This document shows positions 53,572-62,266 of a stretch of DNA of 64,000 bases, in pieces. The stretch is taken from assembly GCA_019358895.1 (NCBI GenBank), contig JAHHIG010000005.1, positions 279,742-343,741 on the forward strand. Direction: 5' to 3'. The position numbers and the translations under genes were made by a program. A model generated the notes under the pieces. The model saw only the letters and a list, made by a program, of their open reading frames with translations. It made no database searches and had not been told where the DNA came from. This DNA is from Tildeniella nuda ZEHNDER 1965/U140. GTDB taxonomy: Bacteria; Cyanobacteriota; Cyanobacteriia; Leptolyngbyales; Leptolyngbyaceae. How positions within the stretch are numbered: position 1 is the stretch's first letter; every line of letters begins with the position of its first letter.

Positions 53572-53858
53572 TCAAGGCTCCACGGCACGATCGGGTGTAC
53601 CAGAAAAAACAAATAAGGTTTCGTTGGCGGGTAACGGAGCCGATTCACCCAAATACTGGTGTAACCCAACCCCCATGTCACCCGTTACCGTCAGGCGAAA
53701 ATCCACTTCCGCAAAATTAGCCGCTTTCAAGTTTTTTCGGGCGATATCGGAATAGATAATGTCGCCTCGATTACCTCGTGTCCAGGGAATGAAGGCACCG
53801 GGTTTTGCCAGAAATATCCACTCTGCGCCGTGGGCTTGCAGTTCTTGAAGCGTTCTAT
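53572..53858 (-). pseudogene. C-terminal remnant of an unrecognised protein
   Basis: A long frame without a start runs HRTLQELQAHGAEWIFLAKP, GAFIPWTRGNRGDIIYSDIA, then FAEVDFRLTVTGDMGVGLHQ and FVFSGTPDRAVEP before TGA (53572-53574). The coding pattern and 95 open codons show it was protein-coding. I do not recognise the family. Its 5' side is cut at the edge of the AAAACCTC element (53870). Confidence 0.6.
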
Positions 53859-53869
53859 GGAACAGGACT

Positions 53870-53962
53870 TACGCATATTGACCAAAACCTCAGAGGTTGA
53901 AGCCAATATTTTGGTCAATATGCTTGATTTTTGGTTCCAACCTCCGAGGTTTGCGTAAATTC
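53870..53962. repeat. paired palindromes AAAACCTCSGAGGTTT, copy 2
   Basis: AAAACCTCAGAGGTTG at 53884-53899 and AACCTCCGAGGTTT at 53939-53952. The outer edges GGACTTACGCA (left) and TGCGTAAATTC (right) are inverted, giving a MITE-like unit of about 90 bp. Confidence 0.8.
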
Positions 53963-54159
53963 TATGAAAATCAAACAAGATTGTAGCAGTCATAGTTTCT
54001 TCGAGAGATCGATCACCACAAGCTAGAGAGGCATCATTGCAACCACTTTCGATTACCTGAATTGATTGATTGGAAAAGAAAGACTATTTGCTGTTATGAA
54101 GCGGAATAGCTACCGTAGTAGCAGTTACATATTCGCCTTACTACAATCTGGTGCGTCCT

Positions 54160-54366
54160 ATGCTGGAGTCTTTAAGAAACCAACACTATCAACAGGGGCA
54201 ACGCGATCGCGATGCTGGCTTATTGCCCAGAAGGGAAAGTTCCATTTATATGGATGGCTATTTCAAGGGCAGACCGGAAGGACTGGATGGGCTTGTGCAG
54301 TATTTCCCTTCTGTGGAGTCGTACCTGAAATGGAAATGCAAACACGTATCGCCACCATCCACATAA
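54160..54366 (+). CDS. small protein, possibly conserved, unknown function
   Basis: The 68-residue frame (MLESLRNQHYQQGQRDRDAG, SSIYMDGYFKGRPEGLDGLV, QYFPSVESYLKWK) has Gly/Tyr spacing unlike random sequence. It has no signal or membrane segment. It is convergent with the marR gene. No ribosome site is obvious, so it may also be a gene fragment. Confidence 0.45.
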   Translation: MLESLRNQHYQQGQRDRDAGLLPRRESSIYMDGYFKGRPEGLDGLVQYFPSVESYLKWKCKHVSPPST

Positions 54367-54379
54367 GTATTGAAACCGC

Positions 54380-54853
54380 TTACCTCGTTCCAGGCTGTTG
54401 TTCAAACACTTGCTTGAGTAGGGTCAAGCTTTCATCAATCTGAACAATCTGCTCATCCGTCAAGGAACCTAGTAAGTCGGTGATATATTTGCGGGTCTGT
54501 GCCCGATTGCTTTGGAGGTGTTCGAGTCCCGCGTCAGTCAGCTTCAACACAACGCGGCGGCGTTCTTCTGGATGATCGCAGCGATCGACAAATTGCCGTT
54601 GTACCAGTCGTTCTGTATTCGCAGATGCTGTCGCCCGTGTGACACCCAGATGTTCGGCAAGCTCGGAGAGAGAGGCACCAGGATTACGATCGAGGAATGC
54701 CAGCGTGCGAAACTGGGGGACTGTCAGTTCTTCATACGTCCCCCGTATTCGCATATCTGCCCGGATAAAGCGCATGACCATCGGCACGGTTTCCATGACT
54801 CTGGCAGCACAATTTTCTGACACCTTTTTCCGGGTAGTTTTACGCGATCCCAT
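54380..54853 (-). CDS. MarR-family transcriptional regulator
   Basis: The 157-residue protein has the MarR winged HTH (LTVPQFRTLAFLDRNPGASL, LGVTRATASANTERLVQRQF, DHPEERRRVVLKLTDAGLEH). It lies 250 bases downstream of the ABC exporter genes on the same strand. A dyad of the length MarR proteins bind precedes the ABC operon, so it probably controls that exporter. Confidence 0.92.
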   Translation of the reverse strand: MGSRKTTRKKVSENCAARVMETVPMVMRFIRADMRIRGTYEELTVPQFRTLAFLDRNPGASLSELAEHLGVTRATASANTERLVQRQFVDRCDHPEERRRVVLKLTDAGLEHLQSNRAQTRKYITDLLGSLTDEQIVQIDESLTLLKQVFEQQPGTR

Positions 54854-55099
54854 AGACTGACAGCGGTTCCAGCAATGAAGAGGAGGACAATGAAGCCACT
54901 ACTCTACTGTAGCCGTAATCACATCTATTTTCGTAGAACTGGGGAGGGGAGGGGAGAGTTTTGAGTTACAACAGTTGTTAGTTGTTAGTTATGAGTGCAT
55001 GAGCCGTTCCTGATTCCTTCTAAAAACTAAAAACTAAAAACCAATCACTTCTCTGCCTTCTCCCCTGCCTCCCCTGTCTCCTCTGTCCCTGCTCCCTCG
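54854..55099. repeat. gap with short repeats
   Basis: It holds GGGGAGGGGAGGGGAG, two ACTAAAAACTAAAAAC copies and CTCCCCTGCCTCCCCTG-type repeats, and no gene. The marR promoter probably lies at its left edge. Confidence 0.55.
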
Positions 55100-55954
55100 C
55101 TACCTCCCCACATTCGGATACAGCCGCGTACAGATTACCGTCAGTACGGTTACTGCAAGCAGCAACACCGCGCAATCCAGCCCGAAGCCGTAGACGGGCG
55201 TACTGTTTGCCAGCATTACGCCCCGCAAGGCATCTACCTGATAGGTGAGGGGATTGAGGTGAGAAAGCACCTGCAACCAGGGGGGCATGAGCGCAAGAGG
55301 ATAGATGGCATTGCTGGCAAAAAACAGGGGCATAGTCATGAGTTGACCGAAGCCGTTAAACCGCTCCCGCGATTTGACCACGCAAGCAATGATCAACGAG
55401 AAGATGGTAAAACAGGCGGCTCCCAGCAGCACAATCAGAATGACTCCCGCGATCGCCACAGGATGCAGGTTCAGCTTCACCCCCAGTAGCAAGCACAGGA
55501 TGTAAATAATAAAAACCTGGGACAAACTGCGAATGCCTGATGCCAGAGCCTTTCCCAGCACCATTGCCGCACGAGGAGTCGGACTGACCAGAAACTTCTG
55601 GACAATGCCCAAATCCCGTTCCCAAATGATCGACATACCGCCATTAAAAATTGCCACAAACAGGACACTTTGCGCCAGAATCCCAGCCGCCATAAAGTCC
55701 AGGTAGGGCAGATTTCCAGTGGGAATGCCTCGTAGACGGGTGAAGACCTGACCAAAGATCAGCAGCCAGAGGGTTGGTTGCGCCGCTCGCAGGAAGAGAT
55801 CACTGGGGTCATGGCGCAGTTTTCGTACTTCCAATTCAGTGATGACCAGCGTTTTGCGAACCAGTTCGGCGATCGCGTCCAACCAGTTTCTTTTATCGTC
55901 GAGTGACGGATCAGCCCAACCGTTGAGCCGTCCGCCGGGTTCTTGCAGTCTCAC
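55100..55954 (-). CDS. ABC-2 type exporter permease
   Basis: The 284-residue protein has a cytoplasmic N-terminus and six membrane segments, with the ABC-2 signature region LNPLTYQVDALRGVML before the last one. It resembles DrrB/NodJ-type permeases for drugs or lipids. It overlaps the ATPase gene by 44 bases, giving translational coupling. Confidence 0.92.
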   Translation of the reverse strand: MRLQEPGGRLNGWADPSLDDKRNWLDAIAELVRKTLVITELEVRKLRHDPSDLFLRAAQPTLWLLIFGQVFTRLRGIPTGNLPYLDFMAAGILAQSVLFVAIFNGGMSIIWERDLGIVQKFLVSPTPRAAMVLGKALASGIRSLSQVFIIYILCLLLGVKLNLHPVAIAGVILIVLLGAACFTIFSLIIACVVKSRERFNGFGQLMTMPLFFASNAIYPLALMPPWLQVLSHLNPLTYQVDALRGVMLANSTPVYGFGLDCAVLLLAVTVLTVICTRLYPNVGR

Positions 55955-56774
55955 AATAGTTCACTCCTGAAGTGAGTTGATCGCCAGTGTAGTGGATGAA
56001 AACGTCATCCAGCGTGGCATTGTCTTTGTCGAGGTCTGCCTTCAAAGCCGTCGGTGTGCCCGTCACAATCACCTTGCCGCCATGCATGATGGCAACCCGC
56101 TGACACAGGTGGTCGGCTTCTTCAAGAAAGTGAGTGGTAAGGACGATCGTCGTGCCGTAAGACTCACAAAGCTGCTTTACCAGTGCCCAGACGGAAACCC
56201 GCGCCAACGGATCAAGCCCTACCGTCGGCTCATCCAGAAACAACAGTTGGGGACGGTGCAGCATGGACTGCGCCACTTCCAGCCGCCGAATCATCCCTCC
56301 CGAATAGGTGCGAACGATCCGGTGAGCCGCCTCTTCTAAGCCCATGAATGCCAGGACATCATGAATCCGTTGTCGCCGTTGCGTGGCAGGAATGTCATAG
56401 AGTTTGGCGAAGATCAATAGGTTTTCAAAACCCGTCAGTGTGCCATCAGCAGAAAGTGCCTGGGGCACGTAGCCAATCAAGCGTCGGACAGCCGCTGCTT
56501 GTCGAGTCACATCTAAGCCCGCGATCGTCGCACTCCCCGCACTGGTCGGCAGCAAGGTGGTCAGCATCTTGATCACGGTACTTTTGCCTGCTCCGTTGGG
56601 ACCCAGTAAGCCAAACACCTCACCAGGAGCGACGGCAATGTTCAGATGATCGACAGCCGTCAACGTGCCAAATTGACGGGTGAGATTGTGGGTTTCCAGG
56701 ATGGCATCGCTGCCGTTAGCGTCCTGGTACGAGGGTGGGAGCGATCGCCCGCTGCCTCCAATCCATCTACTCAA
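55911..56774 (-). CDS. ABC exporter ATP-binding protein (DrrA-like)
   Basis: The 287-residue ATPase has Walker A GPNGAGKST, signature YSGGMIRRLEVAQ (a drug-type variant), Walker B LLFLDEPTVG and the switch His in LTTHF. It pairs with the overlapping permease as a DrrAB-like efflux pump. A perfect dyad 45 bases upstream of the start suggests repressor control. Confidence 0.93.
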   Translation of the reverse strand: MSRWIGGSGRSLPPSYQDANGSDAILETHNLTRQFGTLTAVDHLNIAVAPGEVFGLLGPNGAGKSTVIKMLTTLLPTSAGSATIAGLDVTRQAAAVRRLIGYVPQALSADGTLTGFENLLIFAKLYDIPATQRRQRIHDVLAFMGLEEAAHRIVRTYSGGMIRRLEVAQSMLHRPQLLFLDEPTVGLDPLARVSVWALVKQLCESYGTTIVLTTHFLEEADHLCQRVAIMHGGKVIVTGTPTALKADLDKDNATLDDVFIHYTGDQLTSGVNYCETARTRRTAQRLG

Positions 56775-56818
56775 TCCGGTTCCTCCTTCGATGAGACTAC
56801 TTCATAGACTACCATCAT

Positions 56819-56839
56819 ATAGTTAGATAGTCTAACTAT
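56819..56839. promoter_or_regulatory. candidate MarR operator upstream of the ABC exporter
   Basis: ATAGTTAGA-TAG-TCTAACTAT is a perfect 9-bp dyad. Its core TTAGATAGTCTAA resembles the one at 47631-47643; the left neighbour ACCATCATATAG also occurs as ACCATCATACAG at 50064 between the MBL and GST genes. Confidence 0.6.
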
Positions 56840-57353
56840 GTGGATTACACATCATTTGCTTGCCAAATAGACTTGAGTTTTCAAAGCATCTGTGCCATAC
56901 TTCGGGTTAATCTACGGTAAATCGATCGATATACAGGTTTAATTTGCTCAGTCGGTTTAATGTAGCCTTGTCTCCTGTGTGCAGTCACAAGCGAGGTGAC
57001 TGTACACGGTTTCTCCAGCCTTAATCAGGCTTCCGTCGGTTAAATCTTTAGTGCAATCCAGAATTTTAGGCTGACAATTTTCGGTAGCGATAGCCAACAT
57101 CTTTAAGCTTTCTGATCTGATTGACTGACAAATCTTTTTTATAGGTTGGGTTGAACAACCTGAAACCCAACGCAAGCAGCGGTTTTGTTGGGTTACGCTG
57201 ACGCTTTTCTGGTATGCCGGAACGGCCTTACCCAACCTACGGAAGCATCAGTGGTTTGGGGTTTTGTCAGTCAATCAAGCTTTCTGACATTTCCAGGCGG
57301 TTGGAGATCAGATTTTTTTATTCAATTTCGTATTGAATCAGGAGTTATTGCTA
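56840..57353. other. gene-free region with one dispersed element
   Basis: Apart from the element at 57142-57240, a 47-codon frame on the minus strand (MLAIATENCQPKILDCTKDL from 57097) is open but resembles nothing I know and lacks a ribosome site. Confidence 0.35.
57142..57240. repeat. GTAGG element, copy 2 (inverted)
   Basis: On the minus strand it reads GTAGGTTGGGTAAGGCCGTT then CCGGCATACCAGAAAAGCG, homologous to the left half of 50903-51001. Ends ATAGGTTGG/CCAACCTAC are inverted. Confidence 0.7.
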
Positions 57354-57428
57354 ATGAGTCACTCGATCGCCAATCGCACCCTGACTACCGATGTTCTGGT
57401 GATTGGTGGTAGGACTGCCGGAACATGA
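57354..57428 (+). pseudogene. N-terminal remnant of an FAD-dependent oxidoreductase
   Basis: An ATG with GGAG upstream opens MSHSIANRTLTTDVLVIGGR TAGT-stop (the loop usually reads GGGTAGTMAA). It is the FAD-binding start of fumarate reductase/adenylylsulfate reductase-type flavoproteins. The stop comes where the family has Met. No continuation is seen; the nitroreductase gene follows at 57533. Confidence 0.65.
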
Positions 57429-57532
57429 GCGGCTCAGGTCTAAGTCAAGACAGCACTGATCGTCCCTCAGGTAGAAGCAACGCGAGAACTGGTGGCACTG
57501 TAATCAATCAGACTTCAACACCCGATCGTCCT

Positions 57533-58375
57533 ATGACACTAACAAAAGATTCCATTACACAAACAACGCTGCTGCACGATCGCTATGGCACAGCGTTTGA
57601 TGTTGTGTTCAACCATGCCTGGAATACGAGTCTGACGACACTCCTTTCCCATCGCTCGATCCGGGCTTACCTCTCCAAGCCGCTGCCATCTGGCACGTTG
57701 GAATTGCTCGTTGCGGCGGCTCAATCTGCGTCTACCTCCTCCAATCTCCAAACCTGGAGCGTAGTGGCAGTGGAAGATCCGGCACGCAAGGAGCGACTCT
57801 CACAACTGGCAAACGGGCAGGCACACATTCGGCAGGCTCCCCTCTTTCTAGTGTGGTTGGCAGACCTGGCGCGATTGAAGCAGGTAACTGAGCAACGAGA
57901 ATTGCCCCATGCAGGACTGGAGTACCTGGAAACATTTCTAACAGCGGCGATCGATGCCAGCCTAGCGGCACAGAACGCCGCGATCGCCGCCGAGTCTCTT
58001 GGCTTGGGAACCGTCTACATCGGAGCTATGCGAAATCGTCCCGACGCGGTAGCAGCTGAGTTAGGCTTACCGCCTCATGTCTTTGCCGTGTTCGGCTTGT
58101 GCGTAGGTTATGCCGATCCTGCCAAACCAGCCGCGATCAAACCACGCTTGTCACAGACGGCAGTGCTGCATCAAGAACAATACAGCCTTGACGCACAATT
58201 GCCTGCGATCGCCGAATACAACGACATCATGAAAGCATTCTATACGAAGCAAAAGATGACGGTTGAAGGCGATTGGTCGCAGCATTCTAGCGATCGCATT
58301 GCCACCGCAGAGGCACTCCGCAACCGCGCCAATCTACGAGAAATACTCAACAAACTGGGCTTTGCCTTGCGCTAG
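57533..58375 (+). CDS. nitroreductase-family NADPH-dependent oxidoreductase (NfsA-like)
   Basis: The 280-residue protein has the flavin-site pattern SHRSIRAYLSKPLPSGTLEL, AAQSASTSSNLQTW, and IAAESLGLGTVYIGAMRNRP, typical of NfsA/FRP flavoenzymes that bind FMN. It reduces nitro compounds, quinones or flavins. A longer frame from 57425 is not supported. It lies in the gap between ssuA and ssuBC. Confidence 0.9.
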   Translation: MTLTKDSITQTTLLHDRYGTAFDVVFNHAWNTSLTTLLSHRSIRAYLSKPLPSGTLELLVAAAQSASTSSNLQTWSVVAVEDPARKERLSQLANGQAHIRQAPLFLVWLADLARLKQVTEQRELPHAGLEYLETFLTAAIDASLAAQNAAIAAESLGLGTVYIGAMRNRPDAVAAELGLPPHVFAVFGLCVGYADPAKPAAIKPRLSQTAVLHQEQYSLDAQLPAIAEYNDIMKAFYTKQKMTVEGDWSQHSSDRIATAEALRNRANLREILNKLGFALR

Positions 58376-58376
58376 C

Positions 58377-58444
58377 AGAAACCGGGTTTCTTGAGCAAAT
58401 GGAGGCGTAAAACCCTCAATCTTTGGTAGAGAAACCCGGTTTAT
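58377..58444. repeat. paired palindromes AGAAACCSGGTTTCT, copy 3
   Basis: 58377-58391 and 58430-58444 (the last bases differ), 53 bases apart, immediately after the nitroreductase stop. Confidence 0.8.
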
Positions 58445-58479
58445 GAACCCTCATTGGACACACTCTTCTAGACACATTT

Positions 58480-59517
58480 ATGAAATACAACCCATTGGGA
58501 ACCAGTGATCTCCATGTTTCGGAAATTTGCCTCGGTACTATGACCTACGGGCAGCAAAACACCATCACTGAGGCACATCAACAACTGGATTATGCCATTG
58601 CTGAAGGGGTCAACTTTATTGATGCCGCCGAAATGTATCCGGTACCAGTCCAGGAAAACACTCAGGGGTTGACTGAAACTTATATCGGCGCATGGCTGAC
58701 TCGCCAGCAACGAAACAAATTGATTGTGGCGACCAAGATTGCCGGACCAGGACGCAATTTCCATTGGTTACGCGGTGGGAAACAAGCCATTGATCGCAAA
58801 AACATTGAACAGGCAGTCAACGACAGCCTCAGACGGTTGCAAACGGATTACATTGATCTATATCAAATCCACTGGACCGATCGCTCTGCACCCCAATTTG
58901 GCGAGACAATTTTTGATCCTAGTAAAGAACGAGAAACGGTGTCGATCGCTGAACAACTCACCATTTTTGGCGATTTAATCCAGGCTGGCAAAATTCGCGC
59001 TTTAGGATTGAGCAACGAAACGCCCTGGGGTGTCTCAGCATTCAGTCATGCGGCAAGCCAACTTGGACTACCTAAAGTGGTTTCCATCCAAAATGCCTAC
59101 AGCCTGATCAATCGTGTTTTTGATTCTGCCCTGGCAGAAGCTTCCTATCGAGAAAAGGTTGGACTACTGGCATACAGTCCACTTGCCTTCGGGCTGCTTT
59201 CTGGTAAATACGTCAATGACACTCCTGACAAAACCCGTTTGACCCTGTTTGAAGGCTTTGGTGGACGCTACCGCAAACCCAACGTGGAAGCAGCCGTTGT
59301 CGCCTATGTGGAAATTGCTCGTGCTCATAACATCAAACCAGCCGTGTTAGCTCTGGCATTCGTTCGCAGTCGTTGGTTTGTCACCAGTACCATCATCGGT
59401 GCAACGACCTTAGAGCAACTACGCGAGAATCTGGACAGCACTCAAGTTAACCTCGATGAAACCATCCTGGCAGAAATTGAGGCAATCAATGCCCGTTATC
59501 CCAATCCTGCACCTTGA
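58480..59517 (+). CDS. aldo/keto reductase, Tas-like
   Basis: The 345-residue AKR has Asp and Tyr in FIDAAEMYPVP, Lys in VATKIAG and His in YQIHWTDR, and LGTMTYGQQN near the start. These residues and the long LRRLQTDYIDLYQ segment fit the Tas group of bacterial AKRs. The substrate is unknown. It is about 100 bases downstream of the nitroreductase and may be co-transcribed. Confidence 0.93.
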   Translation: MKYNPLGTSDLHVSEICLGTMTYGQQNTITEAHQQLDYAIAEGVNFIDAAEMYPVPVQENTQGLTETYIGAWLTRQQRNKLIVATKIAGPGRNFHWLRGGKQAIDRKNIEQAVNDSLRRLQTDYIDLYQIHWTDRSAPQFGETIFDPSKERETVSIAEQLTIFGDLIQAGKIRALGLSNETPWGVSAFSHAASQLGLPKVVSIQNAYSLINRVFDSALAEASYREKVGLLAYSPLAFGLLSGKYVNDTPDKTRLTLFEGFGGRYRKPNVEAAVVAYVEIARAHNIKPAVLALAFVRSRWFVTSTIIGATTLEQLRENLDSTQVNLDETILAEIEAINARYPNPAP

Positions 59518-59692
59518 AGCGGTCAGGAGGCAGAAGGCAGAAGGTAGCAATGGAAAAAGGTTCTCGATCATTGATAAGCTGATCGGCATTCAAATTTGCA
59601 CCATCCTTATGCCTTCTCAGGCGATCGACTCTGCAACTTAAATGCTCATTAGCTCATCACTAACCACCAACAACCAATAACCGTATACCTAC

Positions 59693-60376
59693 ATGACAAC
59701 TATTCAAATTTACAGCGCCAACGCCTGCCCATATGCTCACCGAACTCGCTTGGTGCTCCTGGAAAAGAATATTCCCTTCGAGTTGATAGAAATTGACCTG
59801 CAAAATAAGCCAGAATGGTTTTCGCAGATTTCTCGTTACGGTAAGGTGCCTGCAATCAAACATGGTGCTACCGAAATCTATGAATCTGCCATCATCAACG
59901 AGTATCTGAATGAGGTGTTTCCAGAACCACCGTTGTTGCCATCTGATCCCGGCAAGCGGGCGATCGCGCGCCTCTGGATTGACTACGCGAACACTCGGTT
60001 TACCAGTGCGTTTGGTAAATTGTTGCGCGGCAAAGATGAGACAGAACAGCAGCAGGGACGGCAGGAGTTAACCGAAGCGTTGCTCTATATTGAGTCGGAA
60101 GCATTGGGCAAATGGTCGAGTGAAGAACCCTATTGGTTCGGTGAGCAGTTGACGCTAGTGGATCTCACCTTTTACCCCTGGTTTGAACGCTTGCCCACGC
60201 TAGGATCCCTGCGCCAATTTACGCTCCCAGCAGAGGCTACTCGTTTGCAGCAGTGGTTGATCGGGTTGCGCGATCGTCCTTCTATTCGGTCGATTGAGAA
60301 TCCAGTCAGTTTCTATCTGGAGCGTTACGCGCGGCTTGCCATTCAACCTGTCGCAGTTGGTGCAGTTCAAACGTAG
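59693..60376 (+). CDS. glutathione S-transferase family protein (paralogue B)
   Basis: The 227-residue protein has Cys in [16 protein letters not shown] and [20 protein letters not shown]. It is a paralogue of the GST at 50169 (long identical blocks such as [19 protein letters not shown] and WIDYANTR). Here the catalytic Cys is kept. A GTAGGATG element follows 81 bases later, as in the other locus. Confidence 0.9.
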   Translation: MTTIQIYSANACPYAHRTRLVLLEKNIPFELIEIDLQNKPEWFSQISRYGKVPAIKHGATEIYESAIINEYLNEVFPEPPLLPSDPGKRAIARLWIDYANTRFTSAFGKLLRGKDETEQQQGRQELTEALLYIESEALGKWSSEEPYWFGEQLTLVDLTFYPWFERLPTLGSLRQFTLPAEATRLQQWLIGLRDRPSIRSIENPVSFYLERYARLAIQPVAVGAVQT

Positions 60377-60456
60377 GCTTTGGAGACAACTATTCTTAAA
60401 GAATGAACTGTAGCTCCAGGAAAAACTAAGTAGCTCGGTGGAATTAAAATAACCAT

Positions 60457-60535
60457 CGTAGGATGGGCTAGCGATAGCGTAACCCATGCTGCTTAGAGGT
60501 TTGATGCGTTACGGCTGCGCCTAACTCATCCTACG
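60457..60535. repeat. GTAGGATG..CATCCTAC element, copy 3
   Basis: CGTAGGATGGG to ACTCATCCTACG with an inner GCGTAACCCAT/GATGCGTTACG dyad, 79 bp, downstream of GST paralogue B. Confidence 0.75.
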
Positions 60536-60589
60536 TTTAATTATATTCACCTACTTAGAAGCCAGAAGCCAGGAGTCAAATGATCAGGG

Positions 60590-60685
60590 CTTATGCACTT
60601 TGACCAAAACCTCGGAGGTTTAAGTGGCTACATTGGTCACTGCTTAACTGCTGGTCAAAACCTCGGAGGTTTGCGTAGGTTCTAA
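60590..60685. repeat. paired palindromes AAAACCTCSGAGGTTT, copy 3
   Basis: AAAACCTCGGAGGTTT at 60606-60621 and 60657-60672, 51 bases apart. Edges GGGCTTATGCA and TTTGCGTAGGTTC. Confidence 0.8.
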
Positions 60686-61460
60686 TAATTACAGTTTTTG
60701 GCTTCTAGCTTTTGCGGCATAAACGTATACACTCAAACGAGTTTTTTATAGAGACAAAGCATTTAGATTATTATCTCTTAGCTTTGCCTAAAGAAATGAT
60801 GATCTAACCAGGTTACATTAACTCAACAGCAGGTGCTTGTCACTCAAAATACTAGGAAAATGTGATTTAAATACCTTCTGCATTAATAGTTAATCTACTC
60901 TTAATGATTATGAGAGGCTTCATGTCAAGCCTTTATGAGCATGAGGAATTCATATCACTTGAATCTAGATTTTTGCGAAATTTTTCTCTTACGCATTTCC
61001 TACTATAGAGGGCTTTAGCTCTTTGCTCCGAGAGCTGATTTTGCAATTAATAGACAGTAGTAGACAGTTCAACAACACTCGTTAGAGTGTTTAACAAATA
61101 TTTTTATTCGTTATTCTGAGTTTTGTATAAATAGTACTTGTAATTATATTAACTACATGTGAAACTGAGCGACAACATACAGCAGAGCAATTGTTGTATG
61201 AAAAAATCTATAAATGCACTCAAGTTCGCATTTATAGAGCTGAATGCCTGAATGTCAACAAGTCGGTTTTACTGTTAGCATCTCAGGCTGTAAGTAAGTA
61301 GCCATAATTAATTCTAAAAAGGAGTTTAGGGCGGGATCTACCCTTTAGTCTCGAAGCTGTTTTTTATTTAATTATACTCATTTACTTACTTGTTTCCCTG
61401 CTGCCTATCGATTGTAGATGTCTTCGGTTTTGTAGGGATTGTCACTAGAGGTCTTGGTGT
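60686..61460. other. AT-rich region upstream of ssuB, no gene seen
   Basis: The 775 bases have no supported gene. An 11-bp perfect hairpin TCTATAAATGC/GCATTTATAGA is at 61207-61238. The stretch from 61310 (GGAGTTTAGGGCGGG) to 61460 probably holds the ssuBC promoter; no riboswitch was recognised. Confidence 0.45.
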
Positions 61461-62243
61461 ATGGAATCTGAAATTCGTGGAACTCATCTGGTTGTTGAAG
61501 GGTTGGAAAAGTCCTTTGGGACAAATGTTGTTTTGCAAAAACTCAATTTGGAGGTGATGCCAGGAGAATTTGTTGCGATCGTCGGTCGCAGTGGGTGTGG
61601 CAAAAGTACCCTGCTACGTCTCATTGCTGACCTGGAAACACCGAGTGCAGGCGGTGTTTTCCTCAATGGTCAACTGACGCAGCGCCCCAACCCCACCGTC
61701 CGGATGATGTTTCAGGATGCTCGACTCCTGCCCTGGGAATCGGTGCTGGCGAATGTTGAACTGGGCTTATTCGGCTCAACTGGAAACCGCCCTATGGCGT
61801 TGCAGGTTCTAAATTCTGTAGGTTTAGCAGAAAAGGCAGCCGACTGGCCCGCTGTTCTCTCCGGAGGGCAGCGCCAGCGGATTGCTTTGGCAAGGGCACT
61901 TGCGAGTCAGCCCCGTTTATTACTATTAGATGAACCGCTAGGAGCACTGGATGCGTTAACTCGCATTGAAATGCAACAACTGCTGGAAGAACTATGGCAG
62001 GAAAAACAATTTACGTCACTGCTGATTACTCATGATGTCGAAGAAGCCGTTGTGTTAGCCGATCGCGTCATTTTGATTGAACATGGTCAAATTGCACTGA
62101 ATGTGCCAGTAAAGCTGCCACGTCCCAGACAACGGGGTCGTGCCATCTTCGCTCAAACAGTTGAAACCATTTTGCAGCGAGTCATGTTGAAGGAAAGCAA
62201 TCAGGCAAATGCTTTGGCGATCGCTCATGAATATTCAGTTTAA
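61461..62243 (+). CDS. ssuB: ABC transporter ATP-binding protein, sulfonate type
   Basis: The 260-residue protein has Walker [11 protein letters not shown]-loop FQDARLLPW, signature [15 protein letters not shown], Walker [13 protein letters not shown] and [17 protein letters not shown] is the pattern of SsuB/TauB. It powers sulfonate uptake with SsuA and SsuC. The start has no strong ribosome site. Confidence 0.92.
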   Translation: MESEIRGTHLVVEGLEKSFGTNVVLQKLNLEVMPGEFVAIVGRSGCGKSTLLRLIADLETPSAGGVFLNGQLTQRPNPTVRMMFQDARLLPWESVLANVELGLFGSTGNRPMALQVLNSVGLAEKAADWPAVLSGGQRQRIALARALASQPRLLLLDEPLGALDALTRIEMQQLLEELWQEKQFTSLLITHDVEEAVVLADRVILIEHGQIALNVPVKLPRPRQRGRAIFAQTVETILQRVMLKESNQANALAIAHEYSV

Positions 62244-62266
62244 GAGTATTTAGGAGATTTAAATTG

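Noticed and set aside
61207..61238. 11-bp hairpin as a small RNA or riboswitch before ssuB
   Set aside because: No conserved riboswitch core recognised, and it is 220 bases from the gene; noted only as part of the gap.
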